A stretch of DNA of 64,000 nt. It comes from Saprospiraceae bacterium (GTDB taxonomy: Bacteria; Bacteroidota; Bacteroidia; Chitinophagales; Saprospiraceae). Location: positions 1-64,000 of the forward strand of contig JADJWN010000008.1 in the NCBI GenBank assembly GCA_016716335.1, given 5' to 3'. The position numbers were made by a program, and so were the translations under genes. The notes beneath the pieces were generated by a model. The model was not told where the DNA came from. It made no database searches and was given only the letters and a program-made list of their open reading frames with translations. Positions 9,751 through 23,027 of this stretch are shown piece by piece (position 1 is the first letter of the stretch; the number at the start of each line of letters is the position of its first letter).

Positions 9751-10017
9751 TTATGATTCCTTCAATTTCTCAATACTTACAATCCTGCCTTTACCCTGAG
9801 TGATGACTTCCACAGAGGCAGTAATCGCTGCTACCGTAGTTGAAGAAATTGCAGGTGGCGCAATATCTGTCTTAGTTTCATCGGGTAGGGGATATAAAAA
9901 ACGATTGGCAAAGCTTATCAACAGCTTTCCGGATAATGTGATCAGGTATAAGATAATAAAAACTGTGACGATGCCTATGGCTGATAATTCAATGGCGGTA
10001 TATATCTCCTGTGGCAT
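9751..10017 (-). CDS. oadG: OadG-like gamma subunit of the sodium-pumping decarboxylase
   Basis: This 88-residue protein has one N-terminal membrane helix (residues ~8-33) and a short polar, proline-containing tail, which is the OadG/MmdD architecture. In characterised complexes this subunit anchors and stabilises alpha and beta. Sequence similarity in the family is low, so the call rests on topology plus position as first gene of the gamma-alpha-beta operon, 12 nt upstream of oadA. Confidence 0.75.
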   Translation of the reverse strand: MPQEIYTAIELSAIGIVTVFIILYLITLSGKLLISFANRFLYPLPDETKTDIAPPAISSTTVAAITASVEVITQGKGRIVSIEKLKES

Positions 10018-10138
10018 GGCTTACTTTGTGTAAAAAGGCCCCTAAGTTAAGGCTTTATGTTATTCTGGTTATATTTGAGCTTTGGTTTTTAACACATAAT
10101 TTTTGTAAAATTCATAAAAATTAGGATTTCAGTCACTT

Positions 10139-11431
10139 ATGCAAATCAAAGTTTTTAAATTTGGTGGGGCCTCGGTCAAAGATTCTGACGGAATAAAAAA
10201 TGTCGGAAAAATTTTGTCAGACAGTCAGGGTCAGAAGATAATTGTCGTGGTATCTGCCATGGGCAAGACGACCAATGCACTGGAGCAAGTGGTGGCTCAT
10301 TTTTACAATGGATCGGATCAGACTCAGGTGCTTTTGGACAATATTAAAAAAGCTCACTTTGATATGGCAGATGCACTGCTGTCTCATTCAGAGCCTTTGA
10401 AGGCTGAACTCAATGATATATTTGTAGAAATTGACTGGATTCTTGAAGAATCCCCTCATGAAGATTATGACTACACCTATGATCAGATCGTCTCCATCGG
10501 TGAATTATTGTCTTCCCGGATTTTGAATGCGTATTTGACTGAATTGGGGTTGAAGTGTACCTGGCAGGATGTCCGTGATCTTGTCCGCACCGACAATACC
10601 TACCGGGATGCAAGGGTGCAGTGGGATATTACTCAGCAGAGAATGCAACCCGTCACCCGGATATTTGATACAGCGGATTTTATCATTACCCAGGGATTTA
10701 TCGGATCCACGAGCGAAAATTTTACCACCACCTTAGGCAGAGAAGGATCTGACTATACTGCTGCCATATTTTCCTATTGTCTTGATGCGGAGAGTATGCA
10801 TATCTGGAAAGATGTACCCGGAGTACTGACCGGTGATCCGACACTATTTGAAAATGTGAGTCTGCTGCCCAGACTATCCTATAAGGAGGCCATCGAAATG
10901 ACCTATTACGGAGCCAAGGTAATCCATCCCAAGACCATCAAGCCTCTGCAAAACAAACATATACCTATGTATGTGAGGCCTTTCGGCGATCCTAAGAGCT
11001 ATGGTACCCTCATCAGTGATGAGGTAGAACTCAATTATCCTCCGGTCATCGTGATTGAGCACAGACAGGCACTTCTTCATATTTCCACCAATGACTTTTC
11101 CTTTGTAGCTGAGCATCACATGAGCCATATTTTCAGCCTGCTGGCCAGGCATAGACTGAAAGTCAATATGATGAGGAATACAGCCATCAGTTTTACCGTA
11201 TGTGTCAATCAGATAGATGACCGTATAGTCAGATTTGAAAAAGACCTGGGCAATGAATTCAGATTGGTGAGAGACAATGACCTCGAACTGATCACTATCC
11301 GGCACTACAATGAAGGAATACTGAAAGACCTCAAGTCCGGCAACCTTATATTGTTTGAAGAAAAGCTGAGTGATACAGCCCAGATTGTGGTCAAAAAATT
11401 ACCACGAATGAGGCGTAAAGACAATGTATGA
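10139..11431 (+). CDS. lysC: Aspartate kinase
   Basis: 430-residue monofunctional aspartokinase, first step of the aspartate pathway to lysine, threonine and methionine. It has KFGGASVKD at residues 6-14, TTLGREGSDYTAA in the kinase core, the VPGVLTGDP segment, and a C-terminal region from about residue 300 with ACT-domain character, where feedback inhibitors bind in the family. GRE in place of the more common GRG before GSD is seen in some family members. It is divergent from oadG and monocistronic as far as the sequence shows. Confidence 0.93.
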   Translation: MQIKVFKFGGASVKDSDGIKNVGKILSDSQGQKIIVVVSAMGKTTNALEQVVAHFYNGSDQTQVLLDNIKKAHFDMADALLSHSEPLKAELNDIFVEIDWILEESPHEDYDYTYDQIVSIGELLSSRILNAYLTELGLKCTWQDVRDLVRTDNTYRDARVQWDITQQRMQPVTRIFDTADFIITQGFIGSTSENFTTTLGREGSDYTAAIFSYCLDAESMHIWKDVPGVLTGDPTLFENVSLLPRLSYKEAIEMTYYGAKVIHPKTIKPLQNKHIPMYVRPFGDPKSYGTLISDEVELNYPPVIVIEHRQALLHISTNDFSFVAEHHMSHIFSLLARHRLKVNMMRNTAISFTVCVNQIDDRIVRFEKDLGNEFRLVRDNDLELITIRHYNEGILKDLKSGNLILFEEKLSDTAQIVVKKLPRMRRKDNV

Positions 11432-11448
11432 TATTAAAGTTTGAAGAT

Positions 11449-11474
11449 GACTGATAAACCTTATTAAATCAGTC
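11449..11474 (+). terminator. Weak hairpin downstream of lysC
   Basis: GACTGAT and ATCAGTC form a 7-bp stem with an 11-nt loop 18 nt after the lysC stop. The flank is A-rich rather than T-rich, so terminator function is uncertain. Confidence 0.3.
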
Positions 11475-11531
11475 AATAAAAATATTAAAAAAAATTATAT
11501 ATAAGGCATACAACATATTATAACTAATCTA

Positions 11532-11539
11532 TATATTTG
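11532..11539 (+). promoter_or_regulatory. Putative -7 promoter element TATATTTG for the giant adhesin
   Basis: TATATTTG fits TAnnTTTG and would give a ~150-nt untranslated leader before ATG 11695. A -33 element is not clear. The leader carries no obvious hairpin or short ORF. Confidence 0.4.
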
Positions 11540-11694
11540 CCGCATGGTCTGTGAAGTGTTGAATTTCGGCAGCGTTTCACAAATCATCATCCCGCACAAA
11601 CAGTAATTTTAAGTCAAAGGTTCACCTCCGGATTTTCGGTTGTTTCGGAGCGCCGTATGATTTAACAATTATTAATCAAATTAAGGATCTTAAA

Positions 11695-14600
11695 ATGAGA
11701 AACACACAAACCTGTGCGGGTAGCATTGCTGCTATGCGCTACTACACCCTGCTTGTAGTCGCTTTCATAGCGATCATTTTCCCCCAATTAATCAATGCTC
11801 AATGTGTCGCAGTTTCCGGTACTGTGGAAGGATTGGTATATTCTGACCTCAACAGCAACGGTATGAAAAATCCTGATGAACCCGGTCTGGGTAATGTCAA
11901 GGTCAGTGCCTATAACAATGACGGTACATTGCTGGGATTTGCCATCACTAATGCCTCTGGCCAGTTCAGTATAGGCAATCTTCAGGATGGGAAAATGGTG
12001 AGACTGGTATTTCAGCATTCCAGCGATTATTATCCGAGTTACATCGGACCCAATAATGGTACTACTGTGCAGTTTGTGCAGGTTCCTGTATGTTCTGTTG
12101 GATTGGGATTACTTTCAGATACATATTTCTGCAATGCTGAGACACAGATAGTATCTACTTGTTTTGTGCAGGGTGAGCCCGATGATAATCCCGATGAGCC
12201 TACCATTGTAGGAATGAAATATGGATTTAACCTGAGTTCTCCGGCCACAAAATATGCCATGCACGGGCAGACGGGTTCTATCTGGGGTATCACCTGGAAA
12301 AACAAGACCAAAGAAATTTTCTCGGCTGCCTTCGTGAAGCAATATGCAGGGCTCACAGAGCACGGACACGATGCCATTTTTGTGACCAATATTGCACAGT
12401 TGCCTCCCAAAACTGCTCTTTTTGCCAAGTTGGGCGATCTCGGACAGAATGTAGGTACTTTATCCAGCCTCGATATTGATGAATGCAATTTTGGGGCACA
12501 GGTAGGTAAAATAGGTCTAGGCTCTCTCATTATTTCTCCGGATGAGGCCTTTCTGTACACCGTGAATTTATTTAACAATACTTTGGTACAGATATCTACA
12601 GATCAACCTTCAGCTGCTACCACAAAAAGCTGGCAGATACCCAATCCACAATGCTCGCATGGTGAATACAGAGCTTTCGCTTTGAAATACCATAGGGATA
12701 AAATATATGTAGGTGTGACCTGTACGGCTGAAACTGCCAAAATGGAAAATCAATCTTCTGCCAACGTATATGAGTTCGATCCCGATAAAGGCACTTTTTC
12801 ATTGATATTTACTACCAATTATATCAAAGGCTACTGGTATGATTATCCTGCCAACGGCCTAGCACAGATGCACTGGCTTACAGACATTGATTTTACGGAT
12901 GATGGCAATATGCTGCTCTCATTGACTGACCGTCTGGGACACAGATACTGCCGACCGGAGACCAACAGACTGGATGAGCAGAAGCCTGACCTCCTGATGG
13001 TTTGGAATGACAATGGTGTATGGAAGCTGGAGAATAACGGTAAAGCCGGCAGCCTTACCGGTAGTGGGGTAGGTAATGGTCAGGGGCCCGGTGGCGGAGA
13101 ATTTTTCGGACATGAATTCTGGATTACCAATCCGCTTTATCACTCAGAAATTGCTTTGGGTAGTATATTCGTGATGCCCGGTACCAATTCGGTAGTGGCA
13201 GCAGTTTTTGATCCGGACGTGAATGCCTATTCCGGAGGATTTCACAGATATTCTACACAAAATGGAACTAAACAAGGTGCCATTGAGCTCTACACCCGTA
13301 ATACTGAAATTGCATTCGGGAAGGCGACAGGTTTTGGGGATATTGCAGCATTATGCGGTCCGCCTTCCATAGAGATTGGAAACCTCGTATGGATTGACAG
13401 CAATGATAATGGTATCCAGGACGCAGATGAAAAACCGGTGACCGGACTTACGCTCAAATTATTGGACAAGGATTGTAAATTGCTGAGTACTACTGTCACA
13501 GACCATAGAGGGAATTATGCTTTTAATGCGACAAATGTTCCTGGAGGAATTATCCCGGGACAAACTTATTACGTTGCTCTTGATAAATCCATGATGGATC
13601 CTGTCACCTCTCAATTTATCATTGATGGAGAATATTACACCATAGCCAAATCCAAAACAGGTGATGCCATGCTGGATAATGATGGATCCATGGGGTCGGC
13701 TGCGTGTGATATGGTCGTATTCGCCGTGAAGGCTGACAGAAACAATCACAATTTTGACCTTGGATTTGCCTCTGCCGGTGAATGTCAGTTATTGATTACC
13801 TCCAAACTGGTAAATCAGAAGGCCGTACAGATTGACGATATTATTTCTTTGGAAATAACCATTGCGAATAACGGAACTTCCATACTTTCAGACATATTGG
13901 TAGAAGGGAAAATGCCCAATGGTTTCAGCTGGATAGCAGATATGAATCCTGCCTGGACTATTCAGGGTAATACACTGAGGTTTTTGCTGGATGGTGATTT
14001 TGGCATAGGTGATAAAGAATCTATTCTGATACACTTCAAAGCCAATAAATCTGCCCAGTTTTTTGATTTTACCCACACTTTTGAGATTGCGGGGGTAAAA
14101 GACAGAAACGGAATGGTTTATGAAAATTTTGATTTTTGTTTTGCCAATCCACAAAGCAGGAGAACTTCACTCACCATTCCTGTATTTGATCTTGCACTTT
14201 ACCACAAGCTGGATGTGGAAGATTATGCTGTAAGAGGAGGACAGGTAAAAATCAATACCACAGTATTCAATCAGGGTAATGTCACAGCTGAAAATTTTGA
14301 AATCGTAAATTATCTGAATGACGAACTCGATTTCAATCCTTTACTCAATCCGGGCTGGGAAATAGATCAGGATCTCAGCAGGATAAGATATTTTGAAAAG
14401 AATGCATTACTGCCGGGAGAGAGCCGGACGTTCTGCATCATTCTGTCTGTGAAGGAAGATGCCGAGTCCAATCAGATTGTCAACTATGCTGAAATTTCGG
14501 CTTCTACAGGCGAGGGAGATATCATTAATCTGGATTTTGATTCTTATCCGGATGATGATCCAAAAAATGATATAGGCGGAGAAATAGGAAAAAGTACGGA

Positions 14601-17600
14601 TAATATGATATCTGATCACGGTATTGTGGACGAAGATGATCACGATCCGGTCATGATATTGCTGGAAAGTGTGGATATTTCACTGACAAAAACAACTTTA
14701 TCCAGAAGGGTAAAAGCAGGGCAGCATGTCAGCTTTAATATCACCATCGTCAATGAAGGCTCGCTGACCATTGACAATGTTAAGATCATCGATTACATTC
14801 CGCCCAAACTCATACTGAATGATACAAAGTGGAATAAAGTTGGAAATAATGCAGAAATCATTGTTAAGTTTCCGGATGGATTTAAACCCGGTCAATCCCA
14901 TACAGAAAGCATCAATTTCATCGTAGATCAGAATGCCACCCCGGCACTGCTGATCAATGCCGCAGAGGTAGTAGAATATTCTGATATGGAAGGTCGTCTG
15001 GTATCCGAGCTGGATGCGGACAGTTTTGCAGATAATATCCGGGGCAATGACGCTTTTGACCCCAACAACAAGGGTAACAGAGAAGATGACTATGACGAGG
15101 CAGAACTCGTGGTAGGCGAAATCGAAGTAGAAACAAGATGCCTCAACAATGCATCCAACCTGGTGGATGGTCAGTGCGAAGTGGAAATTGTAATCAGAGG
15201 TTGTACGGATGATGACTGGTTTATTGAGCAGGTGGTAGGATTATATACAGACCTGAGCCCTGCACCTCCTGCAAGTCCGATACCTTTCAGTATGGGATAC
15301 GTACTTAACAGAGTTGAGATAGAGCCGGGAATCAGTGAATACGTACTGAATGGCAGATATATAGCAGCTCAGGGCTTTTCTGTACGCTTCAGAAGTGCAT
15401 TCGGCGACCTCGAAGATGTGGAAGTGAAGTATGGCTGCAGCTATACACCTGTAATTATCACCGGTCCAAGGTCATTATGCACCGGCAGGTCTGCCACTTA
15501 CAGCATTCCTGCGGTACCCGGAGTCGAATATTATGTCTGGACTGTAAACGATGTACTTACAGGCAGTAATTCCAATACCATAAATATCAACTGGGCAGAT
15601 TACGGACCCGGTACTTATCAGGTTAAGGTCGTTATGGAGTTTGAAGAGGGATCCACGGCATGTTACACTCCGGGTCTGGCGACTGTCGTAATCGGTGCTG
15701 CAGATCTGAGTGCCATCGCCTGTATCGGAGACTTCAATGTATCTCTGAATGGCAATTGTGAACTGGTAGTGACACCGGCTATGATGATTGCCGGATCTTA
15801 CAATACCTCTTCTCCTTATATTGTAGTGTTGATGGATAAGGACGGCAAGCTTATACCGGATGCCAGACTTACGCATGAGCACCTTGGCACCAAAGTCACT
15901 GCCAAACTGATGGAAGGATGTGGTGGCAATTCCTGCTGGTCCACGATTACAGTAGAGGATAAAATTGCTCCGGTATCTCTTTGCCAGAATATCAGTCTGC
16001 CTTGCTATAAGGTGGACCAGTACAATGGCCCTTTTGAAAGGGATAACTGCAGTTATCATGTGGAAAATAAGATCATCAGCGAAAGGATTACACCTGTGGA
16101 TTGTATCACAGGGGATCCGACCATCATCAAGTATATTGACAGGGTATATCAGGCAACTGATGCCTCAGGCAATAAGTCTGCATTGTGTACTATGAGAATA
16201 TCCGTAGAAAGACCGGATTTCAGTCTTCTGGTATGGCCTTCCAACAAAACCATGGCCAACAATTCGGTATTTGTATGCGATAGATTTGAAAAAGATGAAA
16301 ATGGTATGCCGTCATATAAGGAAAGTGGTGTGCCGTATTTTGGTAATTTCCCCTTATACCCATCCATCATTGAAGCCTGTAATCTGTATGCAGGATATAA
16401 TGATACTGATCTCGGAAAAATTGGTTGTGTAAGGAAAATCAGAAGAACATGGCTCGTGTATGAGCAGTGGTGTTCCTCTGGCAATTATGTATATTATGAT
16501 CAGATGCTGGAGATTACGGACATCATAGCTCCGGAAATCAAGTCATTGCAGGATATCACGGTTTCTGCCTCTTTTGGAGCATGTATGGCAAGGGTCAACT
16601 TACCTGTCGCCACAGTGACCGACGAATGTGAAGGCGTACTGGAGGTGGATATTACCTATCCGGGAGGTTTCTTCAAGAACCAGAATGGTGGTCAGATAGA
16701 TCTGCCGGTTGGAGTACATACCATTACCTATACTGCCTATGATGAGTGCAGAAATTCTTCTTCACGTTCCTTCAAAGTTACGGTGGAAGATAAAACCCCG
16801 CCGGTAGTAATCTGTAAGGGAATAGTGGTCGCAGCGCTCAATATACTGGGAGATGCTTATGTATTTCCGCATCATGTGAATGATGGCAGCTATGACGCCT
16901 GCGGTATTGACAGCATGCGGGTTGCCAGAATGAAGGGTATGGCAGATCCGGCAGAGAGTGACTTCCAGAAATGTGTATCCTTCGGCTGTGAGGACGCCGG
17001 CAAGCAGATCATGGTAGCTTTGAAAGTATGGGATACCTCAGGCAACAGCAATACCTGTATGGTGACAGTGGAAGTTCAGGATAAGTTCCCGCCACAGATT
17101 TCCTGTCCACCTCATACCACTATATTCTGCGATGATGATTTTGACGTAAGTAATCTTAGTCAGTTTGGCACCGCCACGGCGATTGATGCCTGTGGTGCAT
17201 CTGTTCGGGAACTTGCACCTGTGGTAAAACTCAATGCCTGCAGAGTGGGTACCATCGAAAGGACCTTTGTGGCTACGGACAATCTTGGTTCAGCTTCCTG
17301 CAAGCAGATCATTACCGTGGTACGCAGAAATCCATTCAATCCGGATGTGGATGTGATTAAGTCTATCGATTTTGAAGTAGTGAATACCTGCTCCAAGGAA
17401 GAGCTGGCACCTGAAAATTTTGATGACCTCAGAGGTTATCCTGTGATCAGAGAGGGTATATGTGACCTGGCATCTGCATCATACAAAGATCAGGTGTTTA
17501 CCATCGTACAGGGTGCCTGCTATAAGATTGTCAGAACATGGACTGTCATAGACTGGTGTGCCATGGATGCTGATCCTGAATATCAGCCCTATGTTTTCCA

Positions 17601-20600
17601 GCAAACGATTAAGGTAAATAAAACCATACCTCCTTCTTTCACCAGTGTCAACAGAGATACCACTATCTGTACCGCTCCAGGCAATTGTGTGGAGGGTCAT
17701 GTGATATTGAGAGCAACCGGAAGAGATCTTTGTACTCCCGATAATCTGCTGAGATGGAAGTATATAATTTTCCTCGATAACAATCCAAACACTACCATAA
17801 CAAATTCAGGTTTGGGTGCTGTCATAAATATCAATTCGATGATCAAGACCGGTAAGCACAGAATTCAATGGATATTTGAAGATGCCTGCGGTAATCTGAT
17901 AGTGAGGGATCAGCATGTCAATGTAACGAATTGTGACGGGCCCAAGGCAGTTTCACTGAGAAATATTGCAGTAGGCTTAGTTCCCTGGGATATCAATGGG
18001 GATGGTACACCGGATATCGAGAAAGCCTGTATTTATGCTTCATCCATTAATGCAAGCAGCTTCCATCCATGCAATCTCCCGATCAGATTCAGTTTCTCAT
18101 CTGACCCCAACGATACCATCCGATGCTACAATTGTTTCGATGTGGGCATAGTCATTGATACGTTCTGGGTTACTGACGAAAACGGCAATCAGGACTGGAC
18201 TACCTTTGAAGTGGATGTTCAGGACAACAATGATTCTGATGTATGTGAAAACATATGTATCATTAATGCCCCTGATGCACAGATTACAGGAGCGAATCAG
18301 GTGTGTGCCAATGATCCTGTGGTCCTTACTGCTTCAGGCGGTGTGAGTTATATATGGTCCACAGGTGCAACCACTGCATCTATCACTGTCAATCCTGCGG
18401 TGTCCACTACCTATGTTGTCACTGTGACCGGGGAGATCGGATGTACCGGTACAGCAGAGAAGACAGTAAATGTATTGCCCAAACCTGTGGTTACGATTTC
18501 AGGTGATAACATCTGTTCAGGTGTATCCACTACTTTGGTAGCTTCGGGTGCCGTATCTTATGTATGGAGTACCGGAGCTACGACAAACAGCATCACCGTA
18601 TCCCCACCGGTCACCACCACTTACACGGTGACTGCCACAGGTGCCAATGGTTGTACTGTGGTAGCTACCCGCACTGTAGGAGTTAGTACTACTCCTGTGG
18701 TAAATATTGCCGGACCGACCAGCACTTGTCCTGCAGTGCCTGTAGCGCTGACTGCCAGTGGTGGAGCGACCTATTTGTGGTCCACCGGCCAGACGACTGC
18801 TACCATCAACGTTGCACCCACCGCCACTACCACTTACACGGTGACAGCCACCGATCTGAGCGGATGTACTGCCTCTGCAAGCCGCACAGTGACTGTATTA
18901 CCATCACCTGTTGTGACCATTACAGGAAATAATGCTATATGTGTCGGCGGATCCACTACTCTTACTGCCAGTGGAGCAGCAAGCTACCTTTGGAGTACAG
19001 GTGCTACTACCGCCTCGATTACAGTTAATCCAGCATCTACCACTACTTATACAGTGACTGCTACAGGTACCAACGGTTGTACGGCTACTGCAACAAGAAC
19101 CGTAACCGTCAACAACCTACCGGATGCCAATATCACAGGTACGGCAAATATATGTATCGGACAGTCTGCTACGCTGACTGCTTCGGGCGGTACTGCCTAT
19201 GTATGGAGTACAGGGGCTACGACTGCACAGATAGTAGTTTCACCCAATGTGACCACTACCTACACAGTTACTGTGACTAATCAGAATACCTGTACCTCTA
19301 CTGCTTCCTTTACAGTTACGGTAAATCCTCGTCCTGAGATTCAGATTACCGGCAATTTGAGTGTTTGTGCCGGAAGCAGTACGACTTGACTGCTTCTGGG
19401 GCGGCCTCTTATCTATGGAGTACCGGTGCCACCACGGCATCCATCACTGTGTCGCCGCAATCTACCACTACCTATACCGTCACTGCCACTGCACAAAATG
19501 GTTGTACAGCGACAGCAAGTAGTACGGTCACCGTATTGCCCAATGCGAATGTGAGTATCACCGGAAACAATACACTGTGTGTGGGTGCATCTACTACATT
19601 GACCGCCAGTGGGGGTAATTCCTACTTGTGGTCCACGGACTATAACAGCATCTATTACTGTCAATCCTGCGGTGACTACCACATACACTGTGACAGCTAC
19701 CGATGCCAATGGTTGTACGGGTACAGCTTCAAGGACAGTCACTGTAAATGCCCTGCCGAATGCCAATATCACCGGAACAGCCGCCATCTGTGTAGGACAA
19801 TCTTCTACGCTTACAGCCACAGGTGGAACTTCATATGCATGGAGCACAGGTGCTACCACTGCTCAGATAGTCGTTACGCCCAATGTGACCACTACCTATA
19901 CCGTAACAGTGACCAATCAGAATACCTGTACCTCCACAGCCTCATTTGTTGTAACCGTCAATCCGCTGCCTGATGTATTGATTCAGGGTAATAATAATAT
20001 ATGCCAGGGTAGCAGCACCACACTTACAGCATCAGGAGGTAATAACTATTTGTGGAGTAACGGTGCTACTACACCTTCCATTACAGTAAATCCGAATGTC
20101 AATACTACATATACAGTCACCGTAACCAATGCGAATAACTGTACCGCAACCAACAGTGTGACAGTGACAGTAAGACCATTGCCTACTCCTGCCATTACCG
20201 GTGGAGGCACCATATGTGAAGGGGAAACTATTACCCTCACTGCTTCCGGTGGAGTCAGCTATGTATGGTCCACAGGCGCTACGACACCGGCTATTACTGT
20301 GGCACCGATAACCACGACTACCTACACAGTAACTGTAACTGCTGCCAATGGTTGTACAGCATCTACCAGTACAGTCGTGACAGTTACGGAAGTTCAACTG
20401 GTTTGTCAGACACAAAATGCGACCATTTATCTTAACAATCTCGGTCAGGCTAATCTCCAGCCTTCTGACATCATTGCTGCGGGCAGTCCTATCTGTACGC
20501 AGAACATCAATTACACCGTGAATCCTAATCTGTTCCTATGTAATGATGCAGCTTCCAACAATGGTGTAAGTACCGTAACCCTGACTGTGACCAATACTGT

Positions 20601-22953
20601 AACCGGTCAATCTGTAAACTGTACAGCTACGGTAACTGTGCTGGATACCATCAGACCTACGCTGACCTGTCCTCCGAATATGACAGTGAGCTGTCTGAAC
20701 TTCAATCCAAATGCGAGCTTAGCGGTTTTCGGCACTGCTACTGCCCAGGATAACTGTCCTGCCGGGCTGGTGATTTCAGAGCTACCGATATTCAATCTCA
20801 ATACCTGTAATGTAGGTACCATTACCCGGACATTTACAGCTACGGATGTAAGTGGTAATTCCACACAGTGTGTACAGCTCATTACAGTAGTCGCTACCAA
20901 TCCGGTCACAGCGGTAGATATTGCCTTCCCCGGTAATATTACCATTTCAAATTGTGATGGTCCTGCAACACCTGCTTTGACCGGTAATGTAGTAGTCAAT
21001 ACTCAGGATGCAGATTGTGCGGATATTTCCATATCATTCTCTGATAATGTAGCTACAGGCAGTGTAGTGTGCGTGCCTCAGATTATACGTACCTGGACAG
21101 TGATAGACTCCTGCCAGCTACAGCCCGGTACGCAAAACGGAATATTCACACATCAGCAGATTATTACCGTCAATCTCAGTACGCCTGTTATTACCGGGCC
21201 GCTGGATACCCTGATTATCGTTGAGTACACCGGTGATTGTGAACTGGCATTTAACGGCAACCTGTTTTCAGCCACCAGCTGTCTCGATAATCTGGTATTT
21301 ACCAATAATTCTCCATATGCTTTCAATAATAACAGTCTGGACATCAGCGGTAATTACCCGCAAGGTATTTATGATATCGTCCTTACAGCTACTGACCCTT
21401 GTGGCAGGGTAGATTCATTCACATATCATCTGGTATTCGGGTTCAAGAGAATTTGTTTTAAAGGCATTCTCGTGCTCACGGACAATGGCACAGTTACTGT
21501 GGATTCTGACAGTGTATTCATAAACATTCCTTGCGGCAGTGGCGGTATCCTTACTGCTTCATTCAGCCCTACTGATCAGACAGATACGTTGAGAACCTAT
21601 GATTGCAGCAGTCTTAACATCAATCTGGGTGATACTCTTTACAGGGCATATCTGTTCTACAATGGAATTCTCTTTGACTCCTGTGCTGAACTCTTCACCA
21701 TTACAGACCCCAATGGATTCTGTACGGGTGGCAGACCCGGTGTGAGAGGTGCAGTGATTACTGCCAACAACGTGCCGGTGCCGGATGTAGAAGTTGAGCT
21801 TGCGGGAAGCGGTATGCCGAGATATAAAACAGATAACAGAGGTAGATATGACTTTGGGGAGATGGAACCCGGTGGAACCTACGATATCGTGCCATCCAAA
21901 GATATTCATCCGCTTGAAGGAGTCAGTACATTAGACCTCTTGCTGATACAACGGCATGTGCTGGGACTTGAAAAACTGAAATCACCCTACAATCTGATCG
22001 CTGCTGACATCAATAATGATGGTAAAATCAGTGGTGCGGATATTGTACAATTGCGCAAACTGCTGCTTGGAATAGTGGACAGACTCCCTGAGAATACAAG
22101 CTGGCAAATGATAGATAAGACCTTCGTATTCCCTGATCCGGAAGATCCGTTTATTTTCCCTTATCCGGAGTCCTATCATATTGAGCAGTTGCTCTCAACT
22201 ATGAGAGTGGATTTCATAGGTGTGAAGACCGGAGATGTGAACGGCAGCTACAAAGGACTTAAATCCGAAGGTGACCTGGAGAGCAGGTCGGCAGATGCTG
22301 CCTTACTGCAGATTCAGGATAAGCAGCTCAGCAAAGGAGTGAATGAAGTGGAAGTATTCTCCGGATTGGAGGTATCCCTCAATGGATTACAGGTCGCAAT
22401 CGAACTTCCGCAGGTACGCAAGGTACAGATTGTGCCGGCAGTACTGGGTATCAAGGATATACATTATCATTTTGAGAATGGTTACCTGTTTATTTCCTAC
22501 AATGCAGATGCTGAGGTGAGATTGCAGAAAGGTGATCTGTTGTTTAAGCTTGTATTGGAAGCCAGGTCAGCTTCAAGAATGTCTGAAACCATGGAAATTG
22601 CCTCCAGCATCCGTTCGGCTGAATGGTATGACCATCAATTTGAAACCAGAAAGCTGGATATTGATTGGTATTATGTGCCGGAAAGCACAGAATCCTTCAC
22701 TGTGATGGGTAATGTACCCAATCCATGGAATAACGAGACCAGAATACAGTTCTACATTCCTTCCGAAGGCAATGTGGTCTTGAAACTCCGGGATGTGACC
22801 GGCAGGATTCTGCTTGAAAGAAAACAGCACTTCCAGAAAGGTAATCAGCAGTTTACTGTGTTGAGCAATGAGATTTCAGTACCCGGATTACTGTATTATG
22901 AGCTCCAGTTTAAAGATGAGGTGAAAACCGGTAAGATGCTTAACATCAGGTAA
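11695..22953 (+). CDS. Giant T9SS-exported multidomain adhesin (two apparent frameshifts)
   Basis: About 3,750 residues when read as one gene. Order: signal peptide ending LINAQC; SdrD_B-like domain (DLNSNGMKNPDEPGLG, residues ~50-115); a ~430-residue region resembling a beta-propeller; second SdrD_B-like domain near residue 560; DUF11-type repeats (~690-1130); HYR/Ig-like domains; ten Ig/PKD-like repeats (18274-20385); another HYR-like domain; a dockerin-like pair with DINNDGKISGADIVQLRK (~22009); and a C-terminal T9SS domain (NVPNPWNNETRIQFYIP). The first frame stops at 19387-19389, where one base is missing after AGSSTT. The following segment is read in another frame until ~19639, where two bases are missing in WSTG, returning to the original frame. 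The two losses sum to three bases. It is probably a surface adhesin or gliding/biofilm protein. The lesions may be assembly errors in near-identical repeats. Confidence 0.85.
18274..20385 (+). repeat. Ten tandem ~71-residue Ig/PKD-like repeats (~212 bp each)
   Basis: Each unit follows a pattern of ITG-N-C, then S/TTLTASG-SY-WSTGATT-SITV, then TTTYTVT-NGCT, then a short V-LP linker. Units 4-5 and 7-8 are more alike than neighbours: the copies starting near 19123 and 19759 share long stretches including TNQNTCTSTASF. This implies a three-unit (636 bp) duplication on top of the single-unit array. Both frameshifts of the adhesin fall inside this array, in units 6 and 7. Confidence 0.85.
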
Positions 22954-22991
22954 TCCAAAATAATTCGGACTCCCATAGAATATTGATAGTT

Positions 22992-23027
22992 AAAAAGGCA
23001 GGAAACCATGTGTTTTCTGCCTTTTTT
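22992..23027 (+). terminator. Rho-independent terminator after the adhesin
   Basis: AAAAAGGCAG pairs with the CTGCCTTTTTT segment around a short loop. The stem is followed directly by six T residues, 39 nt after the adhesin stop. Confidence 0.75.

Noticed and set aside
18274..20385. Regular repeats that might suggest a CRISPR array
   Set aside because: The period is ~212 bp, the repeats are coding and vary by codon, and there are no spacers or cas genes.
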